From Gemmatimonadales bacterium UBA4718 (GTDB lineage Bacteria > Gemmatimonadota > Gemmatimonadetes > Gemmatimonadales > Gemmatimonadaceae), in NCBI GenBank assembly GCA_002404375.1, contig DHJO01000147.1:1744-13251 (forward strand): 11,508 nt of DNA, in the 5' to 3' direction. Each line of letters begins with the position of its first letter. Position 1 is the stretch's first letter. Of the stretch, positions 1 through 6,042 are shown piece by piece. The notes under the pieces are model-generated. The model was not told the DNA's origin. It saw nothing but the letters and a program-made list of their open reading frames with translations, and searched no databases. A program made the translations under genes and the position numbers.

Positions 1-102
1 CACGTGGGGTTCGTCGAGCTCCTGCAAGGCGAGTAAAGCCCCGGCGATTGGCGCTTTGGGTGCAAAGTCTCCCCCCATAGCGTCCAACGCAATTCGCGCC
101 AA
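1..102 (-). CDS. plsX: Phosphate acyltransferase PlsX, N-terminal 34 codons (runs off the left edge)
   Basis: PlsX makes acyl-phosphate from acyl-ACP for the PlsY route to lysophosphatidic acid, on the cytoplasmic side of the membrane. The visible 34 residues begin (M)ARIALDAMGGDFAPKAPI, the characteristic PlsX N-terminus (IALDAMGGD..P). The frame stays open to base 1, so the rest of the gene lies outside the window. I chose the TTG at 102-100 because it places the conserved segment at residue 2 and is preceded by AAGGAAG (115-109) with a 6-nt spacer. The in-frame ATG at codon 9 lies inside the conserved motif and is unlikely to be the start. The TTG begins one base after the rpmF stop (106-104), so the two genes must share a transcript. 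The yceD-rpmF-plsX order is a widely conserved cluster that often continues into fab genes. Identification is strong despite the short fragment. Confidence 0.93.
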   Translation of the reverse strand, partial: MARIALDAMGGDFAPKAPIAGALLALQELDEPHV

Positions 103-103
103 A

Positions 104-286
104 CTAGGCTTCCTTCGGTTCTACTCGCTGTTCGCCATCGTAGTATCCGCACTCCGCACAGACATGATGAGGACGCCTCATGGCCTGGCAGCGGGGACAT
201 TTCTGAATGACGATGGCAGGCGCGATCTTGTGGGTATTGCGGGCGCGCTTCTTTCTCTTGGAGGTGCGTCGCTTCGGGACAGCCAT
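104..286 (-). CDS. rpmF: 50S ribosomal protein L32
   Basis: The product is a small basic protein of the large ribosomal subunit. At 60 residues it is full length for bL32. The N-terminus MAVPKRRTSK is the family signature. It is followed by a Lys/Arg-rich stretch (residues 5-20) and a zinc-ribbon with Cys30, Cys33, Cys43 and Cys46 in a CxxC...CxxC arrangement, so this is the zinc-binding (C+) form of L32. The ATG start is preceded by AAGGAA (300-295) with an 8-nt spacer. The gene lies 29 bp after yceD and 1 bp before plsX, the usual yceD-rpmF-plsX arrangement. In other bacteria this arrangement links ribosome production to membrane lipid synthesis. Confidence 0.98.
   Translation of the reverse strand: MAVPKRRTSKRKKRARNTHKIAPAIVIQKCPRCQAMRRPHHVCAECGYYDGEQRVEPKEA
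109..115 (-). promoter_or_regulatory. Shine-Dalgarno for plsX
   Basis: On the minus strand AAGGAAG lies inside the last codons of rpmF, 6 nt before the TTG at 102. It supports TTG as the plsX start and implies coupled translation of rpmF and plsX. Confidence 0.65.
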
Positions 287-315
287 TGGTTCTATTCCTT
301 AAGGTTGTTGACGAG

Positions 316-828
316 CTAGTGTGCGTCGCCCTGATGCTTGAGCAAAGCGTTCCAGCGCGAGTCAGCCGTGGTCGGCGTGCAGTTGCACGTAGTTTCGTTG
401 AGGTTCGTACCGCAAGTGGCGCACAGTCCCTTGCAGTCTTCGCTGCACTGAACGTATGCCGGAGCCGTAAGTAGCCAGGTTTCTCTCACCGAAGGACGGA
501 GATCCAGATTCCGTGCGTTCGGGTCGTACAGATACACGTCAGGATCGTCCGCCTCTTCAGCACCCGTCTCCGCGAGAAGGAAGTGTACCTCTTCGTCCAC
601 GTCTACGTGGACCTCTTCCAGACAAAGACGGCAAGGAAGCGTGACTCCACCCTGGATTCGACCGCTGAAGTAGAATCTCCCTTCACCGGCCGACGACAGA
701 CGCCCGATAACCCGGATGGGCTCGAGCGGGCGGGGATCAGCTTCTTCCCAGATTGGATCGTCGGGGCTAATCGAGCCATCCACATGGACGGCTTTGGTTT
801 CCAGCGAACGCAGGTCGAAAGACAACAT
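316..828 (-). CDS. yceD: YceD/DUF177 family protein (23S rRNA accumulation factor family)
   Basis: This 170-residue protein belongs to the DUF177/YceD family. Members sit directly before rpmF and, in the bacteria and plants studied, are needed for normal 23S rRNA accumulation. Visible features are an acidic central segment (about residues 73-105), a first cysteine pair CRLC (66-69), and a C-terminal cysteine-rich segment with Cys128, Cys132, Cys136, Cys139, Cys148 and Cys150. The latter holds the family motif CKGLCATCGTNLN, followed by DSRWNALL. Eight cysteines make metal binding plausible, though this is not proven here. The ATG at 828 follows a short AAAGGG-CTT region. The gene is separated from ndk by 42 bp, the second-largest gap in the window, and a possible promoter lies there. 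The family call is strong; the molecular role is known only from homologues. Confidence 0.93.
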   Translation of the reverse strand: MLSFDLRSLETKAVHVDGSISPDDPIWEEADPRPLEPIRVIGRLSSAGEGRFYFSGRIQGGVTLPCRLCLEEVHVDVDEEVHFLLAETGAEEADDPDVYLYDPNARNLDLRPSVRETWLLTAPAYVQCSEDCKGLCATCGTNLNETTCNCTPTTADSRWNALLKHQGDAH

Positions 829-848
829 AAGCCCTTTAAACTAGCGGA

Positions 849-877
849 TTTATACCCTCGATTCCAGCGGTCAGACC
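849..877 (-). promoter_or_regulatory. Possible promoter upstream of yceD-rpmF-plsX
   Basis: The 42-bp gap between ndk and yceD is noticeably A/T-rich compared with its surroundings. On the minus strand it contains TATAAA (854-849), a good sigma-70 type -10 box, about 20 bp before the yceD ATG. A convincing -35 is missing. The best candidate at normal spacing is TGGTCT (878-873), which overlaps the end of ndk and matches TTGACA at only three positions. A second A/T block, TTTAAA, follows. If real, it would give yceD-rpmF-plsX a transcript separate from ndk. Confidence 0.25.
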
Positions 878-1290
878 AGATCGGCCTCTGGAAAAAAGAA
901 GGTCGCTTCTCGCTGGGCATTTTCATCCGAGTCGGAGGCGTGAATTGCGTTTCTCTCCTTCGACTCGGCGTACAGCTTCCGGACTGTGCCCGAATCCGCT
1001 TCGGCCGGGTCCGTCGCACCGATGACTTTTCTGAGTGTAGCGACGGCATCGGCGCGCTCGAGGACCATCGGCATGCACTTGCCGGACGTCATGAAACGCG
1101 TGAGCGGAGCGAAAAAAGGACGCTCCTTGTGAACCGCGTAAAAGGCGGCGGCCTGAGCTTCTGTCAGTCGCATGACGCGCGATGCGATGATCTTGAATCC
1201 AGCTTTCTCGAGAAGAGCAATGATCTGACCGCTTTTCCCGGAGTTGAAAGCGTCGGGCTTGATGATGGTGAGTGTTCTGTTGCCTGCCAT
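871..1290 (-). CDS. ndk: Nucleoside diphosphate kinase
   Basis: The enzyme transfers the gamma-phosphate from ATP to other NDPs through a phosphohistidine, in the cytoplasm. The length of 139 residues is normal. The expected active-site residues are all in place: Lys11 (TIIKPDA), Tyr51, Phe59/Phe60, Arg87, Thr93 (GATDP), Arg104 (GTVR), Asn114 and the phosphorylated His117 (NAIHASDSDENA). The segment GTVRKLYAESKERNAIH resembles the NDK subtype I associate with Bacteroidetes-like bacteria rather than the E. coli form. The residue after the catalytic His is Ala where Gly is usual. The ATG lies 13 bp after the sucD stop, with a weak AGGA (1305-1302). Its place after sucCD makes sense, because it can equilibrate whichever nucleotide succinyl-CoA synthetase produces. 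Confidence 0.98.
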   Translation of the reverse strand: MAGNRTLTIIKPDAFNSGKSGQIIALLEKAGFKIIASRVMRLTEAQAAAFYAVHKERPFFAPLTRFMTSGKCMPMVLERADAVATLRKVIGATDPAEADSGTVRKLYAESKERNAIHASDSDENAQREATFFFPEADLV

Positions 1291-1303
1291 TTATCGTTCG
1301 ATC

Positions 1304-2176
1304 CTAGCGCATAGCGCGTTTGAGTAAATCGACTACGTCGATGGGCCGCTTGGCGACGCCAACGCCGTTTTCCTCGAATGCCTGCATTTTCTCAGCTGCC
1401 GTTCCCGCGGAGCCAGAGATGATCGCGCCCGCGTGCCCCATTCGTCTGCCGGGCGGTGCCGTCTGGCCGGCGATGAACCCGACCACTGGTTTTTTCATCT
1501 TCTCGCGAACGAAACGAGCGGCTTCCTGCTCGTCGGTGCCGCCTATCTCGCCAATCATCACTACGGCTTCGGTGTTGGGATCCTTCTCGAAGGCGTCGAG
1601 GCAGTCGATGAAGTTGGTGCCGTTGATCGGATCGCCTCCGATCCCCACGCACGTCGTCTGACCGATCTTCGCGCGAGTCATCTGATAGACGACCTCGTAC
1701 GTGAGGGTTCCAGAGCGGCTAACGAGACCCACGGGGCCGGGAGTGCAGATGCGGCCGGGAATGATCCCGACCTTGGATTGTCCGGGGGAGATGAGACCAG
1801 GACAATTCGGGCCTAGTAATCTCGCTCCTTTCTCCGTCACGAATGGGTTGACCCGCGTCATGTCGAGGACGGGTACTCCCTCGGTGATGCAAACAACGAA
1901 GCGTACGCCCGCGTCCGCTGCCTCCATCATGGCATCAGCGGCGAACATCGGCGGAACGTAGATCACCGTCGCGTTTGCTTGAGTCGCCCTGACAGCTTCG
2001 GCAACAGTATTGAATATTGGAACCTTGTCCTCGAATTTCTGCCCGCCCTTGCCCGGCGTAACGCCGCCGACGACCTGGGTGCCGTACTCGATCATCTGCT
2101 TAGTATGAAACGACCCATCCCGCCCCGTGATTCCCTGGACGATGAGACGCGTGCTCTTGTCGATGAAAATGCTCAC
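1304..2176 (-). CDS. sucD: Succinyl-CoA synthetase (ADP-forming) subunit alpha
   Basis: This is the alpha subunit of the TCA-cycle enzyme that converts succinyl-CoA, NDP and phosphate to succinate, CoA and NTP. It carries CoA-binding and phosphohistidine functions. At 290 residues it is full length. Visible motifs are the CoA-binding [10 protein letters not shown] (15-24), NCPG (124-127), SRSGTLTYE (153-161), GIGGDP (178-183) and the phosphorylated His248 in [10 protein letters not shown]. The start is GTG (2176-2174), overlapping the sucC TGA in GTGA. GGGGA lies 7 nt upstream inside sucC. This start gives the family N-terminus ([17 protein letters not shown]). The 4-bp overlap implies translational coupling, which fits equal production of the two subunits. 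Confidence 0.98.
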   Translation of the reverse strand: MSIFIDKSTRLIVQGITGRDGSFHTKQMIEYGTQVVGGVTPGKGGQKFEDKVPIFNTVAEAVRATQANATVIYVPPMFAADAMMEAADAGVRFVVCITEGVPVLDMTRVNPFVTEKGARLLGPNCPGLISPGQSKVGIIPGRICTPGPVGLVSRSGTLTYEVVYQMTRAKIGQTTCVGIGGDPINGTNFIDCLDAFEKDPNTEAVVMIGEIGGTDEQEAARFVREKMKKPVVGFIAGQTAPPGRRMGHAGAIISGSAGTAAEKMQAFEENGVGVAKRPIDVVDLLKRAMR

Positions 2177-3315
2177 GCCGCTTTCCCCGTCGCGAGAGCA
2201 ACCGCTTTCTTCACGGCTTCATCCATGTCAGTCATCGCCGACAGCCCGTTCTCCTTCAGGATCTTGACGGCGATTTCTTCGTTGGTGCCGGTGAGCCGTA
2301 TCACGAGGGGAACCTTGAGCGGGTTTTGTTTGATCGCAGTCACGATTCCGTTCGCGACATCGTCGGTGCGAGTGATGCCGCCGAAGATGTTGAACAGAAT
2401 CGCCTTCACATTCGGATCGCTGGTGATGATCCTGAGCGCGGCGACGACCTTCTCCGGATTCGAAGAGCCGCCGATGTCGAGAAAGTTCGCGGGCTCGCCG
2501 CCGTAGTATTTCACCAGGTCCATGGTGGCCATGGCGAGGCCGGCTCCATTGACCACGCAGCCGACATTTCCGTCGAGCTTGATGAAGGTCAGATTCGCCT
2601 TGCGTGCCTCGACCTCGCTCGGATCCTCCGCCGACTCGTCGCGCAGAGCGGCGATGTCGGGCCGGCGATCCAGCTCGTTGTCGTCGATCACCATCTTCGC
2701 GTCCAGCGCCATGACATCACCAGTGGGCGTGGTCACCAGAGGGTTGATCTCCGCCAGAGATCCGCCGTTTTCGAAGAATGCCTTGTAGAGCTGCTGGAGG
2801 ATTTTCGCAGCCGCGCGGACCTGCTTCATGTCCGAATAGAGGAAAAATGCGAGCTGCATCGCTTCGTATAGCTGGAGTCCGTAACGCGGATCCACGGGAC
2901 GGCGAAGGATCTTGTCAGGCGTCTTGGCGGCGACTTCCTCGATGTCAATTCCACCCGCGGGGCTCGCCATGAAGACCGGGCGCTTCGAGGCGCGATCGAC
3001 GATGATGCCGACGTAGGCTTCGCTCGCGATGTCGGCCGCGGGCGTGACAAGGACTTTCTTTACCGGAAGACCCTTGATCGTCAGCCTGAGGATCTGCCCC
3101 GCGATGCTTTTTGCATCCTCCGGCGTTTTGGCCAGTTTCACTCCGCCGGCTTTTCCGCGCCCGCCGGCGTGAACCTGCGCTTTGATGACGACCGTTGTGC
3201 CGAACTTCCGCGCGATCGCTTCCGCTTCCTCCGGCGTGGTGGCCACCTCTCCGGGAGGGATTGGTATGCCGTACTTCCGAAAGATTTCTTTTGCCTGGTA
3301 CTCGTGGATGTTCAC
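2173..3315 (-). CDS. sucC: Succinyl-CoA synthetase (ADP-forming) subunit beta
   Basis: This is the nucleotide-binding beta subunit, the partner of SucD. At 380 residues it is full length. An ATP-grasp domain covers roughly residues 1-235. It contains [10 protein letters not shown] at the N-terminus, the nucleotide-binding loop [15 protein letters not shown] (46-60), EINPL (189-193) and DAK (205-207). The C-terminal ligase domain has [18 protein letters not shown] (249-266), [11 protein letters not shown] (280-290) and FNIFGGITR (308-316). The start is GTG (3315-3313), supported by GGAG (3324-3321) with a 5-nt spacer and by the conserved N-terminus. The 48 bp between carbamate kinase and sucC hold a perfect stem-loop touching this Shine-Dalgarno, so initiation here may be controlled. 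Nucleotide preference (ADP or GDP) cannot be read safely from the motifs. Confidence 0.98.
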   Translation of the reverse strand: MNIHEYQAKEIFRKYGIPIPPGEVATTPEEAEAIARKFGTTVVIKAQVHAGGRGKAGGVKLAKTPEDAKSIAGQILRLTIKGLPVKKVLVTPAADIASEAYVGIIVDRASKRPVFMASPAGGIDIEEVAAKTPDKILRRPVDPRYGLQLYEAMQLAFFLYSDMKQVRAAAKILQQLYKAFFENGGSLAEINPLVTTPTGDVMALDAKMVIDDNELDRRPDIAALRDESAEDPSEVEARKANLTFIKLDGNVGCVVNGAGLAMATMDLVKYYGGEPANFLDIGGSSNPEKVVAALRIITSDPNVKAILFNIFGGITRTDDVANGIVTAIKQNPLKVPLVIRLTGTNEEIAVKILKENGLSAMTDMDEAVKKAVALATGKAA

Positions 3316-3325
3316 TCTAGCTCCG

Positions 3326-3345
3326 GACGCGTGGGGACACGCGTC
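3326..3345 (-). promoter_or_regulatory. Perfect stem-loop next to the sucC ribosome binding site
   Basis: Two exact 8-bp arms, GACGCGTG and CACGCGTC, enclose a 4-nt loop (TCCC on the transcribed strand). Each arm contains the palindrome ACGCGT. The structure begins 18 nt after the carbamate kinase stop and ends 1 nt before the GGAG of sucC. No T-run follows it on the minus strand, so it is not a standard intrinsic terminator. It could be a weak attenuator, an RNA processing or stability element, a translation modulator for sucC, or a protein operator. Confidence 0.55.
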
Positions 3346-3363
3346 TTGTTAACGATGTGTGAT

Positions 3364-4311
3364 CTACGGGATGATTTCAGTACCACCAACGCCCTGCACC
3401 GCTGCCCTGCCCTTGCTCAACTCCGTAATAATGGCACGGCCATTAGTTCGACGCACGTAGTCGGCAGCCGCTGCAACCTTGGGTGCCATGCTTCCTTCGC
3501 CGAATGCGCCTTCACGTGCAAGCCGATCCGCCTCGCTTACGCTCATCGAGCTGATTACACGCTGCTGATCCGTGCCCCAACCAGCATAAACGGCGTCCAC
3601 ATCCGTGAGAATCATGAACAGCTCGGCGCCGAGCTCTCTCGCAAGAACCGCGGCAGCGAGGTCCTTGTCGACGACAGCATCGACGCCCTCGAGGCCGAGG
3701 ACGGGGTCGCGATAAACGGGAATGCCGCCACCGCCGCACGCGATGACCAAGGTGTCACGGTCGACGAGACTCCGGATCGTGGACAACTCATGAATCGCCA
3801 GCGGCATCGGACTTCCGACCACGCGCCTGAACCGACCTTTCCCATCCTTCTTTACCGGATGTCCCTCCGCGCGCAACTCGCGCGCACGACCGACCGAGAG
3901 TCCATGACCGATGAACTTCTTGGGATCCTTGAGCGCCGGATCATCTGACGCCACTTCGACCTGGGTGAGAACCGTGACGACGTCGCGGCTGCTCCCCGCC
4001 TTTCGCAGCGCATTCTCCAGAGACTGCTGCAGCATGTATCCAATCCAGCCGGCTGTTCCGGCGACGAGCACACCGAGTGGAAGCGGAGCAACCTCGCTCC
4101 TCGCTTTCTCGTTGCGGACCAGCTCGTCCCCCACCTGAGGGCCGTTGCCGTGGACGACCACGATGCGCCATCCATCGAGCGCGAAATCGACAATTGGTCC
4201 GAGGCTCGCCCGGGTGTGGCGGAATTGGTCGGCAATTGTCGAACGTTCTGCAGGCGGAGAAAGAGCGTTGCCGCCGACTGCGATCACCGCGGTGCGGGGC
4301 TTGTCGGTCAT
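3364..4311 (-). CDS. arcC: Carbamate kinase
   Basis: The family catalyses carbamoyl phosphate + ADP to ATP + carbamate and ammonia, usually the ATP-yielding last step of arginine deiminase or related pathways. At 315 residues it is full length for the amino-acid-kinase fold. Motifs in order are GGNAL (13-17), HGNGPQVG (54-61), KKFIG (131-135), RRVVGSP (162-168), ACGGGGIPV (191-199), VVDKD (213-217), LTDVDAVY (235-242) and GEGSMAPKV (271-279). The lid region after KKFIG (GHGLSVGRA) departs from the GPFY-type sequence I recall, and the Pro usual in RRVVPSP is Gly166. The ATG overlaps the upstream TGA in ATGA, and no Shine-Dalgarno is visible close by, so translation probably depends on coupling. 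No arcA or arcB is adjacent, so the source of carbamoyl phosphate is unknown. The family call is strong; the pathway is open. Confidence 0.92.
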   Translation of the reverse strand: MTDKPRTAVIAVGGNALSPPAERSTIADQFRHTRASLGPIVDFALDGWRIVVVHGNGPQVGDELVRNEKARSEVAPLPLGVLVAGTAGWIGYMLQQSLENALRKAGSSRDVVTVLTQVEVASDDPALKDPKKFIGHGLSVGRARELRAEGHPVKKDGKGRFRRVVGSPMPLAIHELSTIRSLVDRDTLVIACGGGGIPVYRDPVLGLEGVDAVVDKDLAAAVLARELGAELFMILTDVDAVYAGWGTDQQRVISSMSVSEADRLAREGAFGEGSMAPKVAAAADYVRRTNGRAIITELSKGRAAVQGVGGTEIIP

Positions 4312-6041
4312 TTGTGCGGTGCGATGAGTGCTCCCAGAGAGTCGTACGCAATTCCAAATGCCTTGAGGTCCGCCGCGGCGAGCGCCGCCCGCATCCGATT
4401 GTATAAGCGCGTGACGGCGGCTCGGAATGTCGAGTCGATCGTCAAACCCGACTCAGCGGAGACCGGCTGCCACGGAACGGTCGTGAGCTCGCGCGCAATT
4501 CCAGGCGCACGATAATCGGCTGAGTTGGGAAACGCAGTCGTCCATGCTTGTGAAATTGGATCCGGAGCCGCTTCGGCCGCGATCATCACTCGACCAGTGC
4601 GCGCGTTGACGAGAGCGGTAGCCGCGTGCCGGAAGTAGCTGCGCTCTTCCCCGGCGAGCACAAAATGCTGGCTGAGTGGATAATTGGACGACGCCGAATA
4701 GAGCTCTAGTTTCCAGTAAAGTGTGTCGGCGTGAAACCTCGGCCCTACCATGCTGCCCTGCACGAAGATGGGCGCCAGCTCCCTGACCATGTTCCGCACA
4801 TCGCGCACGGTGATCAGTCGCGCGCGACGAGGAATCGAATCTGAAAGGAGGTCGAACGACTGGTACGCCCAGGCGTATGCAAGCCTGGCTAGACCGTCGC
4901 CTATGGGCGGGCCGGCTACATCCAGCTGCGGGTCCGATACTACTACAAGCCCGCGCGCACCAGGATAGACGAGGGAGTCCTGGCGTAGGAACTGTTGTCC
5001 CGCCGCCGTGGTGGTGACGCTGTCGAGCGCGGCTGACACCGCGGATTCGCGGAGGGCTGTGGAGGAGGAAGAGCTCAGCGTGAACGCGCGGCGAGTGTAA
5101 TCGGCTCGTGTTGCTTCGTACGAACGCTCCCGTGCCAACTGGACCGTCTTAGACGTGACACGCTGCACGACGAGCGGCACTATCTCCTGAACCGTGACAG
5201 AGAGGACTACGATCACCGTCACGGCTACGAAGCTCGTACGCAGCTGCCCCATCCATCCGCTCAACAGGACCGTGATGGCAGCCGCGGCAGTCGCGATCGA
5301 CAGCAGCAGCAGGCCGGGAAGAAGCCACTGATGATCGACGTACGAGAAGACTCGCTCTTCCCCGCTCCCCCGAATCAGCAGATCATACGATTCGAGTCGA
5401 TAGCTCCACATTGTGATCAGGAGCAGGACCGCGGCCAGAACAGTCAGATGCCGGCGGACGTGGGCGCTCATTCGGAGACCCGCCTTCTCCCAACGAAGTC
5501 CGGGCGTGAGCGAATAGAGAATCACAACCAGCATCGACACCGACACGACGAGCAGTGTGGCCCACGAGTAGAGAGCCTTCTCGAATGGGAGCCACGTGGT
5601 GTAGAACCCGAGATCGTGCTGGAAGTATGGATCGGCCTCGCGGAACGTCACGTTGAGACGCGCGAGGGCGAGCAACGTCCAGTTCGGAAGGGCCGGAGTG
5701 AGGGCCGCCGCGATCGCCACAGACAACACCAGCGCGAAGCGATCGAGATACTTTCGCGGGACTGCTTCACCGAACTCGACATTGGCGAGGCGCCGCGGGA
5801 GGGTGAGCGAGCCGATGCTTCGGCTCAAAGCCGAGAGATTTACGAATGCGAGGAGGACAGCGACAACCCAGCCAATACCGTAAACGAGCAGCATGTCGCC
5901 TGCGCGCTCGCTCCAGAGCGGCGTTGCTCCCATCGCGCCGTACCAGCTGTGATCAGCGAACAGCGCGGAGAGCGTCCGACCGCTAACGAGTAGTACAGCC
6001 GCGATGACGACCCCAAGGAGGAGGCGCCGGCGGGGCATCAC
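4308..6041 (-). CDS. Compact UPF0182 (COG1615) family membrane protein
   Basis: The function is unknown. Seven hydrophobic segments are visible at roughly residues 7-24, 49-71, 103-126, 158-179, 198-214, 239-263 and 270-293. They are followed by a long non-membrane region (about 300-577), probably outside the cytoplasm. Family-like segments are DPYFQHDLGFYTTWLPF (137-153), YVDHQWLLPGLLLLS (234-248), RLAYAWAYQSFDLLS (386-400), VRELAPIF (419-426) with YWKLELYSASSNYPLS (442-457), RHAATALVNARTGRV (471-485), DPISQAW...FP (494-505) and a C-terminal helix resembling the AL..GDL.AFG.A...L end of the family (553-570). UPF0182 proteins are usually about 900-1000 residues; this one has 577 yet keeps both ends, so it looks internally shortened rather than truncated. 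Start candidates are GTG (6041) or the next codon, ATG (6038). AGG lies at 6050-6048, inside the mutase gene. It begins just after the mutase stop and overlaps carbamate kinase by 4 bp. Confidence 0.8.
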   Translation of the reverse strand: MMPRRRLLLGVVIAAVLLVSGRTLSALFADHSWYGAMGATPLWSERAGDMLLVYGIGWVVAVLLAFVNLSALSRSIGSLTLPRRLANVEFGEAVPRKYLDRFALVLSVAIAAALTPALPNWTLLALARLNVTFREADPYFQHDLGFYTTWLPFEKALYSWATLLVVSVSMLVVILYSLTPGLRWEKAGLRMSAHVRRHLTVLAAVLLLITMWSYRLESYDLLIRGSGEERVFSYVDHQWLLPGLLLLSIATAAAAITVLLSGWMGQLRTSFVAVTVIVVLSVTVQEIVPLVVQRVTSKTVQLARERSYEATRADYTRRAFTLSSSSSTALRESAVSAALDSVTTTAAGQQFLRQDSLVYPGARGLVVVSDPQLDVAGPPIGDGLARLAYAWAYQSFDLLSDSIPRRARLITVRDVRNMVRELAPIFVQGSMVGPRFHADTLYWKLELYSASSNYPLSQHFVLAGEERSYFRHAATALVNARTGRVMIAAEAAPDPISQAWTTAFPNSADYRAPGIARELTTVPWQPVSAESGLTIDSTFRAAVTRLYNRMRAALAAADLKAFGIAYDSLGALIAPHK

Positions 6042-6042
6042 A

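Noticed and set aside
297..304. Palindrome CCTTAAGG between yceD and rpmF
   Set aside because: It overlaps the rpmF Shine-Dalgarno AAGGAA and is short enough to be a by-product of that site.
316..450. Cysteine-rich end of YceD as a possible unusual metalloprotein
   Set aside because: The CxxxCxGLCxxCGTNLN pattern is what I recall from DUF177 proteins in many phyla, so it is not specific to this window.
3326..3350. An intrinsic terminator after carbamate kinase
   Set aside because: The stem is perfect, but no T-run follows it on the transcribed strand. The T-rich side (TTGTT) is on the plus strand, where no gene precedes it.
5331..5993. A 220-codon plus-strand open frame opposite the UPF0182 membrane region
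   Set aside because: It is a charged, low-complexity translation complementary to hydrophobic codons, with no supporting start context or homology.
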